In this document: positions 41,651 to 50,023 of the stretch, piece after piece
How positions within the stretch are numbered: the first letter of the stretch is position 1
Layout: the number at the start of each line of letters is the position of its first letter
From: Vineibacter terrae
GTDB taxonomy: Bacteria; Pseudomonadota; Alphaproteobacteria; Reyranellales; Reyranellaceae
Reading direction: 5' to 3'
Assembly: GCF_008039615.1 (NCBI RefSeq)
Contig: NZ_VDUZ01000037.1
Coordinates: forward strand, 35,479 to 99,478
Length of the DNA stretch: 64,000 bases
Translations under genes and position numbers: made by a program
The notes under the pieces: generated by a model
Told to the model about the DNA's origin: nothing
What the model saw: only the letters and a program-made list of their open reading frames with translations
Databases searched by the model: none

Positions 41651-41908
41651 CTACCCGCGGGGGCAGGTCGGCCGCTCGCAGCGCCGTGCGTTGACGGCGA
41701 CATAGTCATCGCAGACCGGGCAGCGCAGCATGTCGGCGGCGGCGCGCGGCGGCTTGGGATCGTCGCGCGGCGGCCTGGGATCGTCGCGCGGCGCGGGGTT
41801 GCGCGGGCGGTCGAGCTGCCCGCTCTGCACGCGCTGCCACCAGCGCCAGCCGAACCACACCGCGGCGATCACGCCGACCAGGACGATTATCTTGCCAATG
41901 AAGCCCAT
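41651..41908 (-). CDS. Small membrane protein with C-terminal zinc ribbon
   Basis: The 85-residue product has one N-terminal membrane segment (IGKIIVLVGVIAAVWFGW), a Pro/Asp/Arg-rich linker with three repeats of RDDP(R/K)PP-type units, and a four-cysteine knuckle C-P-V-C and C-E-R-P-T-C. The ribbon should face the cytoplasm. A related gene commonly sits upstream of glyQ in alphaproteobacteria; its role is not known to me. Confidence 0.75.
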   Translation of the reverse strand: MGFIGKIIVLVGVIAAVWFGWRWWQRVQSGQLDRPRNPAPRDDPRPPRDDPKPPRAAADMLRCPVCDDYVAVNARRCERPTCPRG

Positions 41909-42161
41909 GACAGGGTTGTCGCGTCACGCGACCGCCGGCGTCAAGGCGGAACGGCACGCCCGACGCAGCGGGGCGCCTGGACCGGCTTGTCGTAGCGGCT
42001 GGTCGAGCCTCCGCACGCAGACCCTATTCTCGTTGCTCGCACCCGAACTCAACGCCAATGATTTCTGCGTCATGCAGATGAGCAATGCGATTGGTCATGT
42101 CCACTATCCGTCCAACGTCTATGCTCAACAGCCAGATAGCGACGGCCCAAGGGGCGGGACC

Positions 42162-42347
42162 ATGGCGAAAGAGACCACGGTGAAGCTGAAAACGGAGCAC
42201 GACTCCTGGTTCCGGGCCGAAGTGGCGCGAGGAATGCGCGAGGCAAATGACCCGCAGGTGAAGCGCATCCCGCATGAGGAGATCGTGCGCAATTGGCGTC
42301 GTCAACGCACGGCGCTGGCGAAGCGAGCGGGCCGAGAAGACGAGTGA
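42162..42347 (+). CDS. Orphan antitoxin-like protein (ParD/RelB type)
   Basis: The 61-residue protein contains KLKTEHDSWFRAEVARGMRE and a C-terminal RIPHEEIVRNWR, matching the DNA- and toxin-binding halves of small type II antitoxins. No toxin gene follows: the next 170 bases hold a family B repeat and then a hydrolase. It may be a solitary regulator or the remnant of a lost TA pair. Confidence 0.6.
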   Translation: MAKETTVKLKTEHDSWFRAEVARGMREANDPQVKRIPHEEIVRNWRRQRTALAKRAGREDE

Positions 42348-42383
42348 CAATCACGTTATCTGACGGTGCTATGGCACCGCTAA

Positions 42384-42444
42384 CCATCCCGAGCGCAGCG
42401 AGGGGTCGACGGGCTGCGCCTCGTCCTCGCTGTGCTCGGGACGG
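42384..42444. repeat. Palindromic repeat family B, short copy
   Basis: Arms CATCCCGAGCGCAGCGAGG and CCTCGCTGTGCTCGGGA without the GGATCTCC inner arms. A shortened member of the family. Confidence 0.75.
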
Positions 42445-42520
42445 CAAGACCGGATGCCGTCACGATATTCCCTCCCCCTATGTCCCGTTAGGCTTCGCCG
42501 CCACCATAGAGGAGACCTGC

Positions 42521-43240
42521 ATGAAGACCGAGACCGTGACCTATCCCGCCGACGGGCTGAACATGGTGGGCGAGCTGCACTGGGACGAGAGCCGCGCCGG
42601 GCCGCGCCCGGGCGTCCTGGTGTTCCCCGAGGCGTTCGGGCTGAGCGAGCACGCGAAATCGCGCGCCCGGCGGCTGGCCGAGCATGGCTATGTGGCGCTG
42701 GCCTGCGACCTGCACGGCGACAGCAAGGTGATCCCCGACCTGGCCGACGTGATGCCGATCGTCATGAAGCTGCGCGACGAGCCGGCGCGGATCCGGGCCC
42801 GCGCCGGCGGCGCGCTTGCCGCCCTGCTGGCGCGGCCGCAGGTCGATGCCAGGCGCGTCGCAGCGATCGGCTTCTGCCTGGGCGGCACGCTGTCGCTGGA
42901 GCTGGCGCGCGGCGGCGCCGACCTCGCCGCCGTGGTCGGCTTCCATAGCGGGCTCGGCACCGCCGCGCCGGCTGACGCCAGGAACATCAAGGCCAAGGTG
43001 CTGGTCTGCATCGGCGCCGACGATCCCGGCATCCCGCCCGAGCAGCGCGCCGCCTTCGAGCAGGAGATGCGCGCCGGCGGCGTCGACTGGCGGCTGCACG
43101 TCTATGGCGGCGTCGTGCACAGCTTCACCAACCCCGATGCCGGGGCGCTGGGCCGGCCCGAGTTCGCCCGCTACGACGCCAGCGCCGACAAGCACTCCTG
43201 GGCGCAGATGCTGGCGCTGTTCGACGAAGCCTTCGCCTGA
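42521..43240 (+). CDS. Dienelactone hydrolase family protein
   Basis: The 239-residue alpha/beta hydrolase has GVLVFPEAFGLSEHAKSRARRLAEHGYVAL split over two strands and a helix. The nucleophile elbow is GFCLGGT with Cys as nucleophile, typical of dienelactone hydrolases; an Asp sits in GADDPGIP and the catalytic His in VVHSFTNP. It probably hydrolyses a lactone or ester; the substrate is unknown. GAGGAG lies eight bases before the ATG. Confidence 0.9.
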   Translation: MKTETVTYPADGLNMVGELHWDESRAGPRPGVLVFPEAFGLSEHAKSRARRLAEHGYVALACDLHGDSKVIPDLADVMPIVMKLRDEPARIRARAGGALAALLARPQVDARRVAAIGFCLGGTLSLELARGGADLAAVVGFHSGLGTAAPADARNIKAKVLVCIGADDPGIPPEQRAAFEQEMRAGGVDWRLHVYGGVVHSFTNPDAGALGRPEFARYDASADKHSWAQMLALFDEAFA

Positions 43241-43305
43241 GGCGCAAGGCACGGCGCGTCGCGGCGGCATCCGCGCGCGACGCTGCTGCGCTGGACTGGA
43301 GCGGT

Positions 43306-44112
43306 CTAGCCGGCCGCTCCTCTCACGGCCCAGGCCCTTGCCTTCAACGCGATCGATCCGTCGGGGCGGCGGGGAAGGTCCCGTGCGAGCCTTTCCTTCA
43401 GCTGCTGCTGCGAGCCAGGATCAAGGCTCATGCAATAGCCGGGTGCCGGCCCGGCACCGAGCGTGAAGGGATGCCAGTAGTCCTCGAAATCCGTGAAGAC
43501 CGTCGGCACCTCCACCGCCACGCAATCGACCGCGCGCAGGCCGGCGCCTTCGGCCAGGGCGGTCAAGCCGTCCGGGTTGCAGAAGGGAAAGCGCCGATCC
43601 TCGGCAAGATCGCGCGCATCCGGATCGAGCGCCACGGCGGCCTCCCAGAAGGCTCGCATCATCTCCATGCCGCGGCCGGGATAGTCCCAAACGTAGAAGC
43701 CTACGGTCCCACCGTTGCGCGCCACGCGTTTCATTTCGGCCAGGGCCTTTTCCCTGTCCGGCACGAAGTTGAGGACCAGCCCCGACACGATCATGTCGAC
43801 GCTGTCGCTATCGACCGGCACCGCCCGTGCATCGCCGAGCAGGAAAGCGGCACGCTGGTCCGCGACATTCGTTCGGGCAAGCTCCAGGAAAGCCTCCGAC
43901 GCGTCCATGCCGGTGAAGCTCGCCGGCCTGCAGCGCGCCATGACCGCTTCCGACAGCGCGCCCGTGCCAACGCCGATCTCGAGCCAGTCCAGCTGATCCG
44001 CAGGGTTCAGCCAGTCGAGGAAGGCCGGCGCGAGCTGCCGGCTCCAGCGTCCCATGTAGAGATCGTAGCTGCCGCCGGCGCGCCATGCGTCGTGGCGGGA
44101 TTGATCAGGCAT
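43306..44112 (-). CDS. SAM-dependent methyltransferase (class I)
   Basis: The 268-residue protein has motif I LDWLEIGVGTGALSEA, an acidic LGDARAVPVDSDSVDMIVSG region (motif II/III), and a later GGTVGFYVWDYPG strand, as in UbiE/COQ5-like methyltransferases. The ATG at 44112 follows AAGGAG at eight bases. It is downstream of a GST gene on the same strand. The substrate is unknown. Confidence 0.88.
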   Translation of the reverse strand: MPDQSRHDAWRAGGSYDLYMGRWSRQLAPAFLDWLNPADQLDWLEIGVGTGALSEAVMARCRPASFTGMDASEAFLELARTNVADQRAAFLLGDARAVPVDSDSVDMIVSGLVLNFVPDREKALAEMKRVARNGGTVGFYVWDYPGRGMEMMRAFWEAAVALDPDARDLAEDRRFPFCNPDGLTALAEGAGLRAVDCVAVEVPTVFTDFEDYWHPFTLGAGPAPGYCMSLDPGSQQQLKERLARDLPRRPDGSIALKARAWAVRGAAG

Positions 44113-44164
44113 GCCCGTTCTCCTTGGTGACGAAAGGAACGCATGTCGCCTCGAGCAATCAGAG

Positions 44165-44815
44165 CTAATTCGCCTTCGCGCGCCGTGGCGGTCCGAGCGG
44201 CGGCACCGTGCGCGTGAAGCTCGGGCGCGCCGCATGCCGCTTGTAGTAGGCAGCAAGGTGCGCCGCGTCGGCGAGCGCCGCGGCGCTCTCAGGCAGCAGC
44301 TGCATGTAGAAGAGGATCGGCATGAGATTGATGTCGGCGAGGCCGAACCGGTCGCCGACGAGGTGGCCGGTCGCGGCGACGGCCTTGTCGAGAGCCTTGA
44401 GCTGCTCCCGCATGGCCGGCATCACCGCGTCGATCACAATGCGGTCCGGCGTGCCGTCGGCCGTCTGGGGCGCCGCATAGGCCAGCAGATAGGTCCTGAT
44501 CAGCGTCCGATCGATGACCGTGTTGGTGATCGACACCCATTGCTCGGTGAGCGCGGCGAGCCGCGGGTCGGACGGCATGAGCTGGGGGCCGGGAAAGACA
44601 CGGTCGAGATAGGTGGCGATGGCCTTGGACTCGCAGAGCGCGAAATCGCCGTGACGCAAGACCGGCATCTTGCCGAAGGGGTGGATGGCAAGGAGCTCGG
44701 GCGCGCCGAGCTCGACCTCCGTCAGCGCGTAGCCGACATCCTTCTCCTCGCAGACCATGCGCGCAACGCGCGTGTAGGTCGATCGCGAGGAGCCGATGAT
44801 CTCCACTTCTGCCAT
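44165..44815 (-). CDS. Glutathione S-transferase family protein
   Basis: The 216-residue protein has an N-terminal thioredoxin-like domain (IIGSSRSTYTRVARMVCEE with Ser/Tyr in the glutathione site, FGKMPVL, CESKAIATYLDR) and a helical C-terminal domain with GLADINLMPILF. It transfers glutathione to electrophiles or works as a related isomerase. It lies 52 bases before the methyltransferase start and may be cotranscribed with it. Confidence 0.92.
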   Translation of the reverse strand: MAEVEIIGSSRSTYTRVARMVCEEKDVGYALTEVELGAPELLAIHPFGKMPVLRHGDFALCESKAIATYLDRVFPGPQLMPSDPRLAALTEQWVSITNTVIDRTLIRTYLLAYAAPQTADGTPDRIVIDAVMPAMREQLKALDKAVAATGHLVGDRFGLADINLMPILFYMQLLPESAAALADAAHLAAYYKRHAARPSFTRTVPPLGPPRRAKAN

Positions 44816-44936
44816 GGCGGCCCACCGGTGGGAAACTTCTCCCGAAGCTGGAAGATTCTAACAGCAAATGACGCTGCCGGGCGACGGCGATCACACGCTC
44901 GCGATTGCAGCAGGACCAGAGGCGATCGTCCTGCCT

Positions 44937-45404
44937 TCAACCGCGCTTGAGGTCCTGCAGCCAGAGCCAGCGGATCATGCCGCTGCGGCCGATCGGCAGC
45001 TCCATCTCGGTATGGTTGCTGGGACGCGCCATCGGCACCGGGCCCGGATTGATGCCCTGGTTGCGCAAGGCCACCAGGACGGGATCGATCGCATCGACGA
45101 TGTCCTGCGCCGGCTCCTCGGGCCCGGCATAGACCGTGATGAACTTGCCGGCCTGCACGCCCGTGTTGAAGGTGGCATAGCGGAACGGCAGCACCACCTT
45201 GTGATGGGTGTGCAGCGCGCGCAGGGTCGGCAGGATGCCGCGCGCCAGCTGGTCATGCTGCCCGGTCGCGACGGTGACATGCAGCTTGAAGCCGCTGATG
45301 TGCTCGGTCTTCAGCTTCGTCTCCGCGAACGTGAAGTCGCGGTAGATGTCGTACTCGTCGTCGGGCTGCCCGTAGAGGTCGTAGGTCTGGGGCTCTCGCG
45401 CCAT
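44937..45404 (-). CDS. Stand-alone LanKC/OspF-like phospho-Ser/Thr lyase domain protein, copy 1
   Basis: The 155-residue protein consists of little more than one domain. It has SGFKLHVTVA with K40-x-H42, a helix, HHKVVLP with K69, then AGKFITVYAGP with K87 and Y92, and a tail GPVPMARPSN with R127 and a final IGRSGMIRW. The order K-x-H, K, G-K-F-I-T-V-Y, GP-x-P-x-x-R, R matches the N-terminal lyase domain of class III/IV lanthipeptide synthetases (RamC/LanKC, LanL) and more distantly OspF/SpvC phosphothreonine lyases. These eliminate phosphate from phospho-Ser/Thr. Assignment is by recalled motif similarity. No kinase or cyclase domain is present in the gene or nearby. A second copy lies 96 bases upstream. 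Confidence 0.6.
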   Translation of the reverse strand: MAREPQTYDLYGQPDDEYDIYRDFTFAETKLKTEHISGFKLHVTVATGQHDQLARGILPTLRALHTHHKVVLPFRYATFNTGVQAGKFITVYAGPEEPAQDIVDAIDPVLVALRNQGINPGPVPMARPSNHTEMELPIGRSGMIRWLWLQDLKRG

Positions 45405-45500
45405 TGTCGGCTTCCCCTGGCTTGATCATGAACTCGGCATGATCGTGCGCGCGGGCCGCGGCGCGATACTCCCATATGGGAGCGAAAGCGCCGCCGGCGA

Positions 45501-45950
45501 TCAGGTCGTGCGGTAGTTCTCCGCCCAGTAGGTGCGCACCAGGCCGCTGTGCCCGATCCGGATCTCGGCCTCGGCATGGTTGCTCTGCCGCGTGGTCGGC
45601 ACCGGGCCCGGGCGGATGCCCTGCGAGCGCAGCTGCAGCAGAAGCGGATCGATCGCATCGAGGACGTGCTGCGACGGCGCCGCCGGCCCCGGATAGATGG
45701 TGATGAACTTGCCGCGCTCGTTGCCCTCGTTGAGCCGGGCATAGTGCCCGCCCGGCAGCACGACCTTGTGATGGATGCGTTCCAGGGCGGGGAGGATGAC
45801 GCGCGCCAGCGGCTCGGCCTGCTCCGCCGCCACGGTGATGTGCAGCTTGAAGCCGCCGGCATACTGGCTCTTCAGGCGCGTCTCGGCGAACATGATCGGC
45901 AGGAACATCTCGTAGCGATTGGACGGCTGGCCGTAGATATCGCTTGGCAT
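45501..45950 (-). CDS. Stand-alone LanKC/OspF-like phospho-Ser/Thr lyase domain protein, copy 2
   Basis: The 149-residue paralog of the next gene shares the DIYGQP- or DLYGQP-type start, GGFKLHITVA (K35-x-H37), HHKVVLP (K62), RGKFITIYPGP (R79, K81, Y86), GPVPTTRQSN (R121) and IRIGHSGLVRTYW (R131, R139). All positions expected for a phosphothreonine/phosphoserine lyase of the RamC/LanL/OspF type have a matching residue, and this copy keeps the Arg before GKF that copy 1 lacks. GGGAG precedes the ATG at 45950. Substrate, partner kinase and biological role are unknown; the two copies may act on different targets or form a heterodimer. Confidence 0.62.
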   Translation of the reverse strand: MPSDIYGQPSNRYEMFLPIMFAETRLKSQYAGGFKLHITVAAEQAEPLARVILPALERIHHKVVLPGGHYARLNEGNERGKFITIYPGPAAPSQHVLDAIDPLLLQLRSQGIRPGPVPTTRQSNHAEAEIRIGHSGLVRTYWAENYRTT

Positions 45951-46071
45951 GTCCTGGCTCCCAGGATAATGAGTGAGTATATGCTCACAACACCTTGGGC
46001 ACCAGAAAATTCCGCCGGCGCAGGCCTTGGCCAGGACTGTTTTCGCGGGAGCAGCGGACGGGGAGGAAACC

Positions 46072-46533
46072 ATGGGTGCGGGTGCGAGGCTGGCGCGCGC
46101 GGCGCTGCTGGCCCTGGGACTGGGCGGAACGCTGCCGGCATGGGCCGCCGATCCGTCGCAATGGGTGGGCAAGTACCCGTCCGACAAGATCGAGGGCCGC
46201 ACCTTGTGGGACACGCTGGAGCCGGCGCTCGACGGCGCCATCGGCGCCCGGCTGGGCACGACGGTGCGGCGCGGCTGGGGACCCGAGGAGCCGGTGATCG
46301 CCAGCGGCGGCTGGGTGGTCGCCCGCGCCTGCAAGATGCACGAATGCGGCGACAACAACGTCACCGTCGCGGTCTCGCCGCAGCGCCGCCTGGTCGCCTG
46401 CACCCTCGTCAACGACAGCCAGGACCGCGGCACCTGGCGCGAGGCTGGCCGCCCAGCGCGGGCCCGCGCCGACGGCTGCCCGGAGGGCAACGACATGGTC
46501 GCGGCGATGCGCCGCGACGGGCTTGCCCCGTGA
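46072..46533 (+). CDS. Exported Ivy-like lysozyme inhibitor candidate
   Basis: The 153-residue protein has a signal peptide ending GTLPAWAAD. The mature part includes VVARACKMHECGDNNVTVAV, a Cys-x-x-His-x-Cys loop flanked by beta strands, followed by RRLVACTLVND. This recalls the CKPHDC loop of the Ivy lysozyme inhibitors, which insert His into the lysozyme active site. Length fits. GGGGAGGAAACC precedes the ATG. It is divergent from the lyase pair, with 121 bases between. Assignment is tentative. Confidence 0.5.
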   Translation: MGAGARLARAALLALGLGGTLPAWAADPSQWVGKYPSDKIEGRTLWDTLEPALDGAIGARLGTTVRRGWGPEEPVIASGGWVVARACKMHECGDNNVTVAVSPQRRLVACTLVNDSQDRGTWREAGRPARARADGCPEGNDMVAAMRRDGLAP

Positions 46534-46576
46534 CGGCGATGAGCGGGACGGACGGAATGTGTTCTATATTTCTCCC

Positions 46577-46756
46577 ATGACCCGAACCGAAACCACCTTG
46601 GCTGAAATCCTCCAAAGCCGGACCGAAGACGGCGCCCGGCTGCATGAGGACGAAGCGACCCGCGCCGCCATTGCCAACGGGATCGCCCAGGGATGCAGAG
46701 GGGAATTCGCGACGGAGACAGAAATCGTCGAGGCTTACAAGCGCTTCCGCGAATGA
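46577..46756 (+). CDS. Orphan antitoxin-like small protein
   Basis: The 59-residue acidic/helical product (ATRAAIANGIAQ, then GEFATETEIVEAYKRF) resembles the C-terminal toxin-binding half of ParD-type antitoxins. No toxin gene follows; a family B repeat and a convergent protease gene come next. Function uncertain. Confidence 0.45.
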   Translation: MTRTETTLAEILQSRTEDGARLHEDEATRAAIANGIAQGCRGEFATETEIVEAYKRFRE

Positions 46757-46800
46757 GGGTCGCGGCGGTCCGAACTCACTGTTTTTTGTATAGCCGAAGC

Positions 46801-46901
46801 TGTCATCCCGAGCGCCCCTTCGACAGGCTCGGGAGAGGGATTTCCCGCGAATAGCGCACCGTGCGCCTTGCCGCAGGAGATCCCTCGCTACGCTCGGGAG
46901 C
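46801..46901. repeat. Palindromic repeat family B, copy 4, with internal insertion
   Basis: Arms TCATCCCGAGCG and CGCTACGCTCGGGA with inner GGATTTCC/GGAGATCC. The left half carries an extra segment (CCCCTTCGACAGGCTCGGGAG), so this copy is longer and less regular than the others. Confidence 0.75.
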
Positions 46902-46922
46902 TGTGCCCAGAACGCGCTCATG

Positions 46923-47792
46923 TCACAGCCCGAAGCGGCTCCACAGCGCGCGGTCCTCGATCGCCATCAGCACGCCGTCGGTCAGGGTGCTGCCGAGCTC
47001 GCTGTCGCTGCCGTGGCGCAGGCCGAACAGGCGCCGCAGCGGGTTGAAGCCGCGGCGCTCGCCGACCAGGGGCGTGCGCACCTTGCTGCCGTAGCGGGCG
47101 CGCAGCACGTCGCGCAGATGGCCGATGCCGTCGATCAGGCCCAGCTCCAGCGCCCGCTTGCCGGTCCAGAACTCGCCTTCGAACAACGCCGCGTCATCGG
47201 CCTTCAACCGCGCCCCGCGGCGCAGCTTCACCCACGCCTTGAAGTCGGCATGGATGTCGTCCTGCAGCCGCCGCAGCCGCGCCACGTCCTCGGGGTTCTC
47301 GGGGCGGAACGGATCGAGCTGCGCCTTGGTGCCGCCCGCCGTATGGACACGGCGCTCGACGCCCCAGCGCTCCAGCAGGCGCTGGAAGCCGAAGCCGGCG
47401 CTGATCACGCCGATCGAGCCCACGATCGAGGCGGCATCGGCGTGGATGTCGTCGCCGGCGCAGGCGAGCCAGTAGCCGCCCGAGGCCGCCACGTCCTCGA
47501 CGAAGACATGCACCGGCAGTCCCGCCTCCTCCGCCAGCAGGCGGATGCGCCGGCCGATCAGCGCCGACTGCACGGGTGAGCCGCCGGGCGAGTTCACCAG
47601 CAGCGCCACCGCCGTGGCGCCGGGCAGCCGGAAGGCGCGCTCCAGGCGCGCCGCCACCGTCGCCAGCGCCAGGCTGCGGCCGAAGACCTCGCGCGAGGCG
47701 ATCACGCCCGACAGCCGCACCACCGGCACCAGCGGCGGCGGCGTGGTGCCGAGATAGCGCAGACGCGTGAGCAGGCGGGACAACGCAGCCAT
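46923..47792 (-). CDS. S49 family peptidase (SohB/SppA-like)
   Basis: The 289-residue protein has VVRLSGVI at the N-terminus, ALLVNSPGGSPVQSA (oxyanion segment) and the catalytic Ser104 in DVAASGGYWLA, followed by ASIVGSIGVISAGF and a later TGKRALELGLIDG. S49 proteases degrade signal peptides and membrane protein remnants. No clear transmembrane anchor is seen, though the first 25 residues are partly hydrophobic. Confidence 0.92.
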   Translation of the reverse strand: MAALSRLLTRLRYLGTTPPPLVPVVRLSGVIASREVFGRSLALATVAARLERAFRLPGATAVALLVNSPGGSPVQSALIGRRIRLLAEEAGLPVHVFVEDVAASGGYWLACAGDDIHADAASIVGSIGVISAGFGFQRLLERWGVERRVHTAGGTKAQLDPFRPENPEDVARLRRLQDDIHADFKAWVKLRRGARLKADDAALFEGEFWTGKRALELGLIDGIGHLRDVLRARYGSKVRTPLVGERRGFNPLRRLFGLRHGSDSELGSTLTDGVLMAIEDRALWSRFGL

Positions 47793-47850
47793 GGGCCCTC
47801 ATCCGGTCGACCAGACCCTCTATGTCGGATGCGCACCGGCCGGGCGCAAG

Positions 47851-48654
47851 TCAGCCCAGGTCGAGGCTGCCCAAATCGCGCAGGATCGCCTCGGCTTCGG
47901 GCGTGTAGCCGCCCGCTTTCCGGTGCAGCACCAGGCCGGGTAGATCACGCACCTGGCCGCCCGTGCCCTGGCGCGCGCGGATGAGCAGGCGCCTGGGCGC
48001 GGCGCCGGCCTGCGGCAGCAGCGGCAGGACGGCGATGTCGGCGGCCAGCGGCCGCAGCAGGCGCAGCAGCTCGGCCCGGCGGTCGGCGCGGTGCACCAGG
48101 CTCAGCGTGCCGCCGGGGCGCAGCAGCCGCCGGCAGAAGCCCAGCCAGGCGGCCAGGTTGGCCGTCGATTCGACGGTGGCCAGCGCCTTGGAGCGGTCCG
48201 GCGGCGGATCGGCATGCGCCGCCGACAGATAGGGCGGGTTGGTCATCACCCGGTCGAACAGCCCCAGGTCCGGCGCTGACGCGACGTCGCCCTCGACCAC
48301 CGTCATGGCGCCGGCGACGCCGTTGCGCTCGGCGTTGCAGCGCGCCAGGGCGACAAAGCGCGGCTGCACGTCGAGCCCGACCGCGTCGACGCCGCTCAAT
48401 CCCGACGCTGCCGCCCGCGCCAGCAGGCAGAGCGCCGCGGCGCCGACGCCGCAGCCGACATCGATGATGCGCTGGCCGGATGCCACCGGCACCGACGCCG
48501 CCAGCAGCACCGCGTCGATGGCGACGCGATAGCCGCGGGCCGGCTGCAGCAGGCGCACGCGCCCGCCCAGCAGCCGGTCATCGGTGCAATCGGCGAACGG
48601 CTCGGCGTCAAGGCCAGCGCGGCCTGCTCCACATGTATCCAGTTCCGGCGACAT
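47851..48654 (-). CDS. TrmN6-like N6-adenine tRNA methyltransferase
   Basis: The 267-residue Rossmann methyltransferase has GGRVRLLQPARGYR, motif I IIDVGCGVGAAALCLL, and the catalytic N-P-P-Y in VMTNPPYLSA. This is the layout of YfiC/TrmN6, which methylates A37 of tRNA-Val; a related small-molecule or RNA N-methylase is possible. It is divergent from the polyprenyl synthase gene. Confidence 0.87.
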   Translation of the reverse strand: MSPELDTCGAGRAGLDAEPFADCTDDRLLGGRVRLLQPARGYRVAIDAVLLAASVPVASGQRIIDVGCGVGAAALCLLARAAASGLSGVDAVGLDVQPRFVALARCNAERNGVAGAMTVVEGDVASAPDLGLFDRVMTNPPYLSAAHADPPPDRSKALATVESTANLAAWLGFCRRLLRPGGTLSLVHRADRRAELLRLLRPLAADIAVLPLLPQAGAAPRRLLIRARQGTGGQVRDLPGLVLHRKAGGYTPEAEAILRDLGSLDLG

Positions 48655-48827
48655 GGCGGCGGATGATGGCGCCGCCAGGGCGCGGCGCCCAATGGAAAAT
48701 CCGACTGTCCCCGGCCCGCGGCTGCGGCCCGCTGTCACAACCGCACGCCCTTGGTTGCACGCGATTTGCACACCATTGTCACCTGTGCGACACGTCACGC
48801 ACGGCCGGCACGGCCGGGGAGACGAGT

Positions 48828-49844
48828 ATGGCTGTAGTGCTGACCTTCGACGACAAGCGCCGCAAGGCCCCCAGCATCGATGCGCTGGTCGCCCTCACGG
48901 CGGCCGATCTGGAGCGTGTCAACGCCATGATCGCGGCCCGCATGTCCTCGCCGGTGAGCCTGATCCCCAAGCTGGCCGATCACCTGGTGAGCGCCGGCGG
49001 CAAGCGGCTGCGGCCGCTGCTGACCATCGCGGCGGCCCAGCTCTGCGGCTACCAGGGCGAGCACCACGTCAAGCTCGCGGCCTGCGTCGAGTTCATCCAT
49101 TCCGCCACGCTTCTGCACGACGACGTGGTCGACGGCAGCGACCTGCGCCGCGGCCGTCCGGCGGCCAACGCGATCTGGGGCAACAAGGCGAGCGTGCTGG
49201 TGGGCGACTTCCTGTTCACCCGCGCCTTCGAGCTGATGGTCGAGGTCGGCTCGCTGGAGGTGCTGGGCATCCTCAGCAACGCCTCCAGCGTGATCGCCGA
49301 GGGCGAGGTGCTGCAGCTGTCGACCGCCAACAACACCACGACCAGCGAGAACACCTACCTGGAGGTGATCAAGGCCAAGACCGCCAAGCTGTTCTCGGCC
49401 GCAGCCGAGGTGTCGCCGGTGATCGCCGAGCGCCCGACGGCGGAGCGCGCGGCCCTGGCCAGCTACGGCATGAATCTCGGCATCGCCTTCCAGCTGGTCG
49501 ACGACGCGCTCGACTATGGCGGCACCGCCGCCAAGCTCGGCAAGGCGGTGGGCGACGATTTCCGCGAGGGCAAGATCACGCTGCCGGTGATCCTGGCCTT
49601 CCTGCGCGGCGATGCGACGGAACGGACCTTCTGGACGCGCGTCATGGAGGCGCTGGAGCAGAACGACGCCGACCTGCCGCACGCCATCGAGCTGCTGCAG
49701 CGCCACCATGCGCTGGCCGACACGCTGGAGCGCGCCCGCCACTACGGCGCCATGGCGCGCGACGCGCTGGGCCTGTTCGCCGACGGCCCGGTCAAGCGCG
49801 CCCTGCTCGAGACGGTCGACTTCGCGATCGAGCGCACGCACTAG
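48828..49844 (+). CDS. ispB: Polyprenyl diphosphate synthase (octaprenyl/decaprenyl type)
   Basis: The 338-residue prenyltransferase has GGKRLRPLL, the first Asp-rich motif HDDVVDGSDLRRG, GDFLFTRAFELM, and the second Asp-rich motif QLVDDALDYGG followed by GDDFREGKITLP. It extends FPP with isopentenyl units to make the ubiquinone side chain. Length and motifs are typical of IspB; chain length cannot be read. The 173-bp gap to the divergent methylase holds no clear motif. Confidence 0.94.
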   Translation: MAVVLTFDDKRRKAPSIDALVALTAADLERVNAMIAARMSSPVSLIPKLADHLVSAGGKRLRPLLTIAAAQLCGYQGEHHVKLAACVEFIHSATLLHDDVVDGSDLRRGRPAANAIWGNKASVLVGDFLFTRAFELMVEVGSLEVLGILSNASSVIAEGEVLQLSTANNTTTSENTYLEVIKAKTAKLFSAAAEVSPVIAERPTAERAALASYGMNLGIAFQLVDDALDYGGTAAKLGKAVGDDFREGKITLPVILAFLRGDATERTFWTRVMEALEQNDADLPHAIELLQRHHALADTLERARHYGAMARDALGLFADGPVKRALLETVDFAIERTH

Positions 49845-49845
49845 C

Positions 49846-49953
49846 CGCGGAGCGCGGGCGTCTCGCCCGCATCGGCGTGAAAGCGCCGCCCGTCATGGCG
49901 TCGCCCTCCGCTCCCGCTTCGGGCGAATGCGGGCGGGACGCCCGAGTTCCGCG
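49846..49953. repeat. Palindromic repeat family C, copy 2
   Basis: Arms CGCGGAGCGCGGGCGTCTCG and CGGGACGCCCGAGTTCCGCG with inner CCCGCATCGGCG and GAATGCGGGCG. Related to copies in imuA and at 54,604. It starts directly after the ispB stop. Confidence 0.75.
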
Positions 49954-50023
49954 ACGCCTTTCGCTTTGCGCGCCGCTGCGGTGGCGATAGCATCGCCCGT
50001 TCCTCCGCCGCTCGCGAGCACCC

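Noticed and set aside
41730..42161. N-terminal extension of the antitoxin-like gene at 42,162
   Set aside because: The added residues are antisense to the zinc-ribbon gene and lack any domain; the ATG at 42,162 fits the family length.
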